This document shows, one piece after another, positions 5,862 to 8,492 of a stretch of DNA of 8,492 nucleotides. This DNA is from Chloroflexota bacterium (GTDB lineage Bacteria; Chloroflexota; Anaerolineae; SpSt-600): positions 1 to 8,492 of the forward strand of contig DRAO01000072.1 of assembly GCA_011041825.1 (NCBI GenBank), given 5' to 3'. The position numbers were made by a program, and so were the translations under genes. Position 1 is the stretch's first letter, and every line of letters begins with the position of its first letter. A model generated the notes under the pieces. It saw only the letters and a program-made list of their open reading frames with translations, did no database searches and was not told the origin of the DNA.

Positions 5862-6194
5862 GAACTCAGGGTTTAGTTCCCGACGCAGGCTTTCCCAACT
5901 TACTCCCTCGCCCGCTTCAAGCTCTTTCAGCCCTTTGATAAGGGATTGGACAGTATCCTGTTCAGCCAGAATTTCGGCGGTGGCTTTCCAATCTTCGATA
6001 ACTTCAGTTACGGGAGATAGGTCATTGGATTGCAAGCCCTTGTTCAGCGCTTCCAAAAGCTCTTTAAAAAACTCCGCCAGATCCTCGGCTGAAAATTGCC
6101 TGAGCCAGCCGAAAGGCCCAGGGAGAGCGAAGATGGAAAAACTACCTTTATCTCTATCCAGATAGAGTTTGCCTACAACGACTTGCTCTTTCAC
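5805..6194 (-). CDS. Phd-like antitoxin-type protein with read-through C-terminus
   Basis: 129 residues, third gene of a leftward operon. The first part, 'GKLYLDRDKGSFSIFALPGP' (8-27), is strand-rich, followed by a helix 'AEDLAEFFKELLEAL' (36-50). The segment 'IEDWKATAEILAEQDTVQSL' (66-85) and then 'ELEAGEGVSWESLRRELN' (91-108) resembles the C-terminal, toxin-binding tail of Phd/YefM-type antitoxins, so an antitoxin role is plausible but not certain. The start is GTG 6194 with a strong AAGGAGG (6200-6206) 5 nt upstream, and it lies 24 nt after the preceding gene. The last 19 or so residues (from about 111) are read antisense through the 3' end of permease 3. This suggests that the original stop codon was lost when the two sequences were joined. 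No RelE/ParE-type toxin gene follows. Confidence 0.65.
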   Translation of the reverse strand: MKEQVVVGKLYLDRDKGSFSIFALPGPFGWLRQFSAEDLAEFFKELLEALNKGLQSNDLSPVTEVIEDWKATAEILAEQDTVQSLIKGLKELEAGEGVSWESLRRELNPEFLFKFPPQHHNRYRIYHHA

Positions 6195-6218
6195 ACTGCC
6201 CTCCTTAAATATAACGAA

Positions 6219-6476
6219 TTATGCCAGAACACGGTTGTCTTCCAAGTCGTGAATCCATACGATGAAGTTAAGGCCTTCATCCACTAGCAAGTTATAAGTT
6301 AACTCGCCGGTAAAATCCCTGAGAGACTCGGCCATCTCTTCCGAAGGGACACGGGCCAAAATGATTGCATCCACGTCTTCCAGCGTATCTGGCAAGATGG
6401 AAAGCTGAGCCTGAGGAAAACGCTTGTGGATCTGCGAAATTACATCCTTGGCATGATCTAAAACTTTCCTAGTCAT
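6219..6476 (-). CDS. Small HEPN-associated protein, possibly a degenerate minimal nucleotidyltransferase
   Basis: 85 residues, overlapping the HEPN gene by 4 nt (ATGA), so translationally coupled; AGGAG (6486-6490) lies 9 nt before ATG 6476. HEPN genes of this kind are normally paired with a minimal nucleotidyltransferase (MNT) carrying a GSxxxG...DxD active site. Here an N-terminal helix (1-19) is followed by 'QLSILPDTLEDVDAIILARV' (24-43), in which 'D-V-D-A-I-I-L' (34 on) looks like the MNT DxD strand. The glycine-serine loop that should precede it is absent. Then come a helix 'SEEMAESLRDFTGEL' (45-59) and a strand 'LNFIVWIHD' (69-77), similar in order to the MNT second half. My inference is an inactive MNT-like antitoxin. 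It could equally be an unrelated family; I do not recognise it with certainty. Confidence 0.6.
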   Translation of the reverse strand: MTRKVLDHAKDVISQIHKRFPQAQLSILPDTLEDVDAIILARVPSEEMAESLRDFTGELTYNLLVDEGLNFIVWIHDLEDNRVLA

Positions 6477-6844
6477 TTTCTCAATCTCCTAACTTGGTCA
6501 ATAAATTCTGAGGCCCAATTCACTACTCGTTGCGCCTGCTTGTAACTGAACCTAACCAATTTATAATCTGCTTCGGTTCGCAAGGCATATGCATCCCGTA
6601 AACGCCGTCCCATCAATTTGGGTATTAGCCGCCTGCGCTTTATTAACTCTAAACCGAAAGTGCTGGCAAGCCCACCGTGGCTCCAAGTCTCGCCGGCTTT
6701 GGCAACGCCCGTAAGTTCCAAAGCCGCTATTGCGGCCCAAAACATTGCATAATAAGCCCGGCTAATGGCTGAATCGTAGTAATCGGCTTGTAGGCAAACC
6801 TTGGCAGCGCCCAGTATGCTTTCTGCTTTAGCCAAGCTACTCAC
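6473..6844 (-). CDS. HEPN domain protein (UPF0332-like), putative toxin
   Basis: 123 residues, the usual size for single-domain HEPN proteins, which are four-helix proteins that often act as RNases or partners of nucleotidyltransferases in TA and abortive infection systems. The family signature is clear: 'YYDSAISRAYYAMFWAA' (22-38), 'SHGGLASTFGLELIK' (55-69) with H56, and 'LRTEADYKLVRFS' (88-100), which matches the 'LRxxADY' motif of UPF0332 HEPN proteins. R89-x4-Y94 sits where other HEPN proteins have R-x4-6-H, so RNase activity is not guaranteed. The start is GTG 6844 with AAGGA (6852-6856) 7 nt upstream and a good promoter further up. It is the first gene of a three-gene leftward operon and diverges from the ABC ATPase gene. 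Confidence 0.87.
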   Translation of the reverse strand: MSSLAKAESILGAAKVCLQADYYDSAISRAYYAMFWAAIAALELTGVAKAGETWSHGGLASTFGLELIKRRRLIPKLMGRRLRDAYALRTEADYKLVRFSYKQAQRVVNWASEFIDQVRRLRK

Positions 6845-6881
6845 TGTCTAATCCTTCGGCAATGATTGTAATCCGAGAAAC

Positions 6882-6910
6882 ATTATAACACTTTATCTGT
6901 AAATCGCCAA
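6882..6910 (-). promoter_or_regulatory. Promoter of the HEPN operon
   Basis: On the minus strand, TTGGCG (6905-6910), a 17-nt spacer and a perfect TATAAT (6882-6887) are present, with TGT directly before the -10 box giving an extended -10 element. Transcription would start near 6875, about 31 nt before the HEPN start codon. Confidence 0.75.
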
Positions 6911-6933
6911 ATGGGCTCAAAAAAGAGGCCATT

Positions 6934-6973
6934 CTCGTGGAGTAGCTCCACTGTTGTACGAGAGCAACCTCTC
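6934..6973 (+). promoter_or_regulatory. Two overlapping hairpins in the leader of the ABC ATPase gene
   Basis: GTGGAG (6937-6942), loop TAG and CTCCAC (6946-6951) form a perfect hairpin. An outer pair, CTCGT (6934-6938) and ACGAG (6958-6962), could enclose it. A second hairpin, GAGAG (6960-6964) / CTCTC (6969-6973), ends 1 nt before the AGGAG ribosome site. The 15-bp dyad may be an operator or a leader structure affecting ATPase translation. Confidence 0.4.
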
Positions 6974-6986
6974 TAGGAGTCCGCTT

Positions 6987-7922
6987 ATGCCTGAAGAAGC
7001 CATCAGAACCCAGGGGTTAACCAAGCGTTTCCGCAACATCGTGGCCGTTGACCACCTGGACCTGACCGTGTTCAAAGGCGAAATCTTCGGCCTGGTGGGG
7101 CCGGACGGCGCTGGCAAAACCACCACCATAAGGATGCTGGCGTCCATAATGGTTCCCACCGAGGGCAAAGCCTTCGTGGGCGGCTACGACGTGGTAGCCC
7201 AGGCCGAGGAGGTCAAGAAGATCATAGGCTATATGCCCCAGCACTTCGCCCTCTACGGGGACCTGTCGGTGCTGGAGAACCTCAACTTCTTCGCCGACCT
7301 GTTCGAGGTCCCCAGGCGGGAGCGGCAGGAGCGCATCGAGCGGCTCCTGCACTTCGCCCGCTTGAGGGAGTTCCGCTCCCGCCGGGCAGCTCACCTTTCG
7401 GGCGGGATGCAGAAGAAGCTGGCCCTGGCTTGCGCCCTCATCCACCACCCCCAGGTGCTCCTGCTCGACGAGCCCACCACCGGCGTGGACCCCGTCTCCC
7501 GCCGGGAGTTCTGGGACCTGATAACGGAGCTGCACCTCCAGGGCACCACCATCCTCATCAGCACGCCTTATATGGACGAGGCCGAGCGCTGCTCCCGTGT
7601 GGGGCTTATGTACCGGGGCAAGCTCATCATCTGCGACGAGCCCGCCAGGGTGAAGGCGATGGTGCAAGGCGAGCTTCTGGAAGTGCGCCCATCGGATATG
7701 CAGAAGGCCCGGCAAGTGTTGAGCGGGGCCGAAGGCGTGCTGGAAGTGCAGACCTACGGCGACCTGCTCCACATCTTCGTGGACGACGCCGTCCGCAGGC
7801 TGGAGGAGGTGCGGAGGGTGCTGGAAGCAGGCGGAATCAAGGTGTACGGCATCAGGAAAACACGCCCGAAGATGGAGGATGCCTTCATCTCGTTGATCGG
7901 CAGGATGGGGGAACGGATTTAG
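6987..7922 (+). CDS. ABC transporter ATP-binding protein, H-loop histidine replaced by proline
   Basis: 311 residues from ATG 6987, chosen because AGGAG (6975-6979) sits 7 nt upstream; an in-frame TTG at 6954 lacks such a site. It has all other nucleotide-binding elements: Walker A GPDGAGKTT (38-46), Q-loop GYMPQ (81-85), signature LSGGM (137-141), Walker B VLLLDEP (157-163) with catalytic E162, and D-loop GVDP (166-169). At the H-loop, 'LISTPYMDEAE' has P194 where active ATPases have His. This is seen in the first of the two nucleotide-binding domains of YbhF-like exporters, so a second canonical ATPase would be expected beside it, but none follows in the window. The C-terminus (about 215-311) has the usual regulatory extension ending 'RPKMEDAFISLI'. 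It is the only ATPase available for the three permeases here. It is cytoplasmic and couples ATP to export. Confidence 0.93.
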   Translation: MPEEAIRTQGLTKRFRNIVAVDHLDLTVFKGEIFGLVGPDGAGKTTTIRMLASIMVPTEGKAFVGGYDVVAQAEEVKKIIGYMPQHFALYGDLSVLENLNFFADLFEVPRRERQERIERLLHFARLREFRSRRAAHLSGGMQKKLALACALIHHPQVLLLDEPTTGVDPVSRREFWDLITELHLQGTTILISTPYMDEAERCSRVGLMYRGKLIICDEPARVKAMVQGELLEVRPSDMQKARQVLSGAEGVLEVQTYGDLLHIFVDDAVRRLEEVRRVLEAGGIKVYGIRKTRPKMEDAFISLIGRMGERI

Positions 7923-7923
7923 A

Positions 7924-7980
7924 ACCACTAAGGCACGAAGACACAAAGGTAAAAACGTTCGAGTCTTAGTGGTCTTTGTG
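7924..7980. repeat. Intergenic inverted repeat (ACCACTAAG ... CTTAGTGGT)
   Basis: ACCACTAAG (7924-7932) and its exact complement CTTAGTGGT (7965-7973) enclose 32 nt; within and after them CACAAAG (7942-7948) and CTTTGTG (7974-7980) are also complementary. The sequence 'CACTAAGGCACGAAGACACA' resembles the dispersed intergenic repeats of the 'aagacacgaag' type found in many bacterial genomes. It begins 2 nt after the ATPase stop codon and may also serve as a transcript end. Confidence 0.7.
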
Positions 7981-7982
7981 GT

Positions 7983-8132
7983 GACTTCAAGGGGAGCCTG
8001 GCAGCCTTCTACATCACCCTCTACATCGCCGATGGTCGCCTTCCCCGGGGACCGTATTTTGCGCTCGTAGCGGCGCCAGGGGTACTATTCTTGGCAGCCT
8101 GGGGGATTGTTGCCCTTAAAAGGAGACAATGA
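7983..8132 (+). pseudogene. Remnant of a membrane transporter gene (3' end)
   Basis: A 49-codon frame to TGA at 8130-8132 reads 'SLAAFYITLYIADGRLPRG' and then a hydrophobic helix 'PYFALVAAPGVLFLAAW' with a basic tail 'ALKRRQ'. This looks like the last one or two helices of a transporter, perhaps of the MFS type. There is no start codon with a ribosome site and an in-frame stop lies at 7950-7952. The 5' part has been lost at the boundary with the intergenic repeat. The family guess is weak. Confidence 0.4.
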
Positions 8133-8133
8133 C

Positions 8134-8241
8134 TTAACCTTGCTTGCTTAAAACCGTTTGTTGGATTTCCTCAATCAAGAATGGCAAATTAGGGCGGGTG
8201 AAACTCAAACCAGGCGCTGGGACACGGTTGTGCTTTATATC
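8134..8241 (-). pseudogene. Possible 3' end of the lost partner of the small TA-type gene at the right edge
   Basis: A 35-codon minus-strand frame ends with '[20 protein letters not shown]', followed by SKQG and a TAA at 8134-8136. It begins out of frame within the end of the neighbouring small gene, with no start codon or ribosome site, exactly where the partner toxin gene would be expected. The C-terminal '[11 protein letters not shown]' helix is comparable in position and character to 'TVLDEIERRIF' at the end of the TumE-type protein (2490-2894). The identification is tentative; a chance frame is possible. Confidence 0.3.
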
Positions 8242-8489
8242 GGGGTGGGAGCAGCAGCCAGTATCTGGGCCAAGTTGGGAGTAGTTCTGACCAATTCATC
8301 GTATTCTTCCTTGCAATCCAACCATAGCTCATACAACCCTAGCCATTCGAGCAAATCATTCATATCTTCCCTGCCGTCTAAATCGCCAAGCTGCCCTTCC
8401 TTTACCAATCGGTAAAACTCAGCGGACTTGAGACCATACTTGCGCTCGAAGGTTCTTAGCTTTTCTTCTATCGTTAACATACTGTTCAC
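8235..8489 (-). CDS. Small helical antitoxin-like protein, paralogue of the one at 2884-3174 (may be cut by window edge)
   Basis: 84 residues if read from GTG 8489; ATG 8480 is an alternative start that gives 81. The reading frame is still open at the window's edge, so the true start may lie outside. It shares with the 96-residue protein at 2884-3174 the pattern '[19 protein letters not shown]' (versus 'RLQEFEQKYRLSTEEFVSR') and, 20 or so residues later, '[11 protein letters not shown]' (versus 'FAEWMGEYRLA'). It is helical and charged, with no DNA-binding motif visible. By analogy it would be the antitoxin of a two-gene module, but no intact toxin follows, only a short fragment (8134-8241). 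It is convergent with the transporter remnant. The paralogy is seen directly; the function is inferred. Confidence 0.7.
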   Translation of the reverse strand: MNSMLTIEEKLRTFERKYGLKSAEFYRLVKEGQLGDLDGREDMNDLLEWLGLYELWLDCKEEYDELVRTTPNLAQILAAAPTPI

Positions 8490-8492
8490 TAT

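Larger units (their letters stand above)
7923..8234. other. 312-nt stretch with no intact gene
   Basis: After the ATPase stop the sequence contains an inverted repeat (7924-7980), a plus-strand frame that looks like the end of a transporter (7983-8132), and a convergent minus-strand frame fragment (8134-8241). All appear to be decayed material between the ATPase gene and the small TA-type gene at the right edge. Confidence 0.6.

Noticed and set aside
6954..6986. Upstream TTG start for the ABC ATPase
   Set aside because: It would add 11 residues not typical of the family and would place the start inside the leader hairpins; AGGAG is correctly placed for ATG 6987.
8158..8415. Plus-strand frame at the right end (Ser-rich product)
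   Set aside because: It is the antisense of the small antitoxin-like gene; the Ser-rich low-complexity product and lack of a ribosome site argue against it.
1..8492. CRISPR arrays, tRNA or rRNA genes, transposase genes
   Set aside because: None seen: no regularly spaced repeats, no cloverleaf-like segments with a T-loop motif, and no transposase-like frame on either strand.

Overview
The window comes from a bacterium of moderately high GC content. It holds genes of ABC-2 type (drug or lipid efflux-like) exporters interleaved with small toxin-antitoxin (TA) type genes. Three permeases of the YhhJ/YbhR class, TetR regulators, DUF433, TumE-type and HEPN genes packed together are typical of Chloroflexota (Anaerolineae-like) and some other thermophilic or environmental lineages. 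This assignment is only an inference, as no rRNA or other phylogenetic marker is present.

Layout, left to right. (1) 1-1432: the 3' end of a TetR regulator gene, followed after 3 nt by ABC-2 permease 1. (2) 1433-2163: a terminator-like hairpin, then a consensus sigma70 promoter with a TetR-style palindromic operator, driving a complete second TetR regulator. (3) 2164-2489: a gene-poor stretch with two tandem hairpins sharing one loop sequence, a promoter-like element and a membrane-protein remnant. (4) 2490-3174, minus strand: a two-gene TA-type operon (small charged helical protein, then a TumE/DUF6516 toxin) with its own promoter. (5) 3266-5861, plus strand: a DUF433 antitoxin-like gene whose 3' end carries a 14-bp inverted repeat, then ABC-2 permeases 2 and 3, separated by a 36-bp near-perfect palindrome. 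(6) 5805-6844, minus strand: an operon of a HEPN protein, a small protein that may be a degenerate minimal nucleotidyltransferase, and a Phd-like antitoxin whose reading frame runs into the 3' end of permease 3. (7) 6987-7922, plus strand: an ABC ATPase with a proline in place of the H-loop histidine. (8) 7923-8492: an intergenic inverted repeat, another membrane-protein remnant, and on the minus strand a paralogue of the small protein in (4) with what may be the decayed end of its partner.

How it fits together: the permeases and the ATPase resemble the parts of YbhFSR/YhiH-type exporters under TetR control, in which substrate binding by the regulator relieves repression. The TA-type genes sit at the junctions between exporter genes. 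They are visibly AT-richer than the exporter genes, mostly on the opposite strand, and several lack the usual partner. The simplest reading is an exporter locus repeatedly broken up and reassembled around TA cassettes. The main points for a second look are the HEPN/degenerate-nucleotidyltransferase operon, the two copies of the TumE-associated small protein, and the structured palindromes at 3470, 4673 and 2186-2248.
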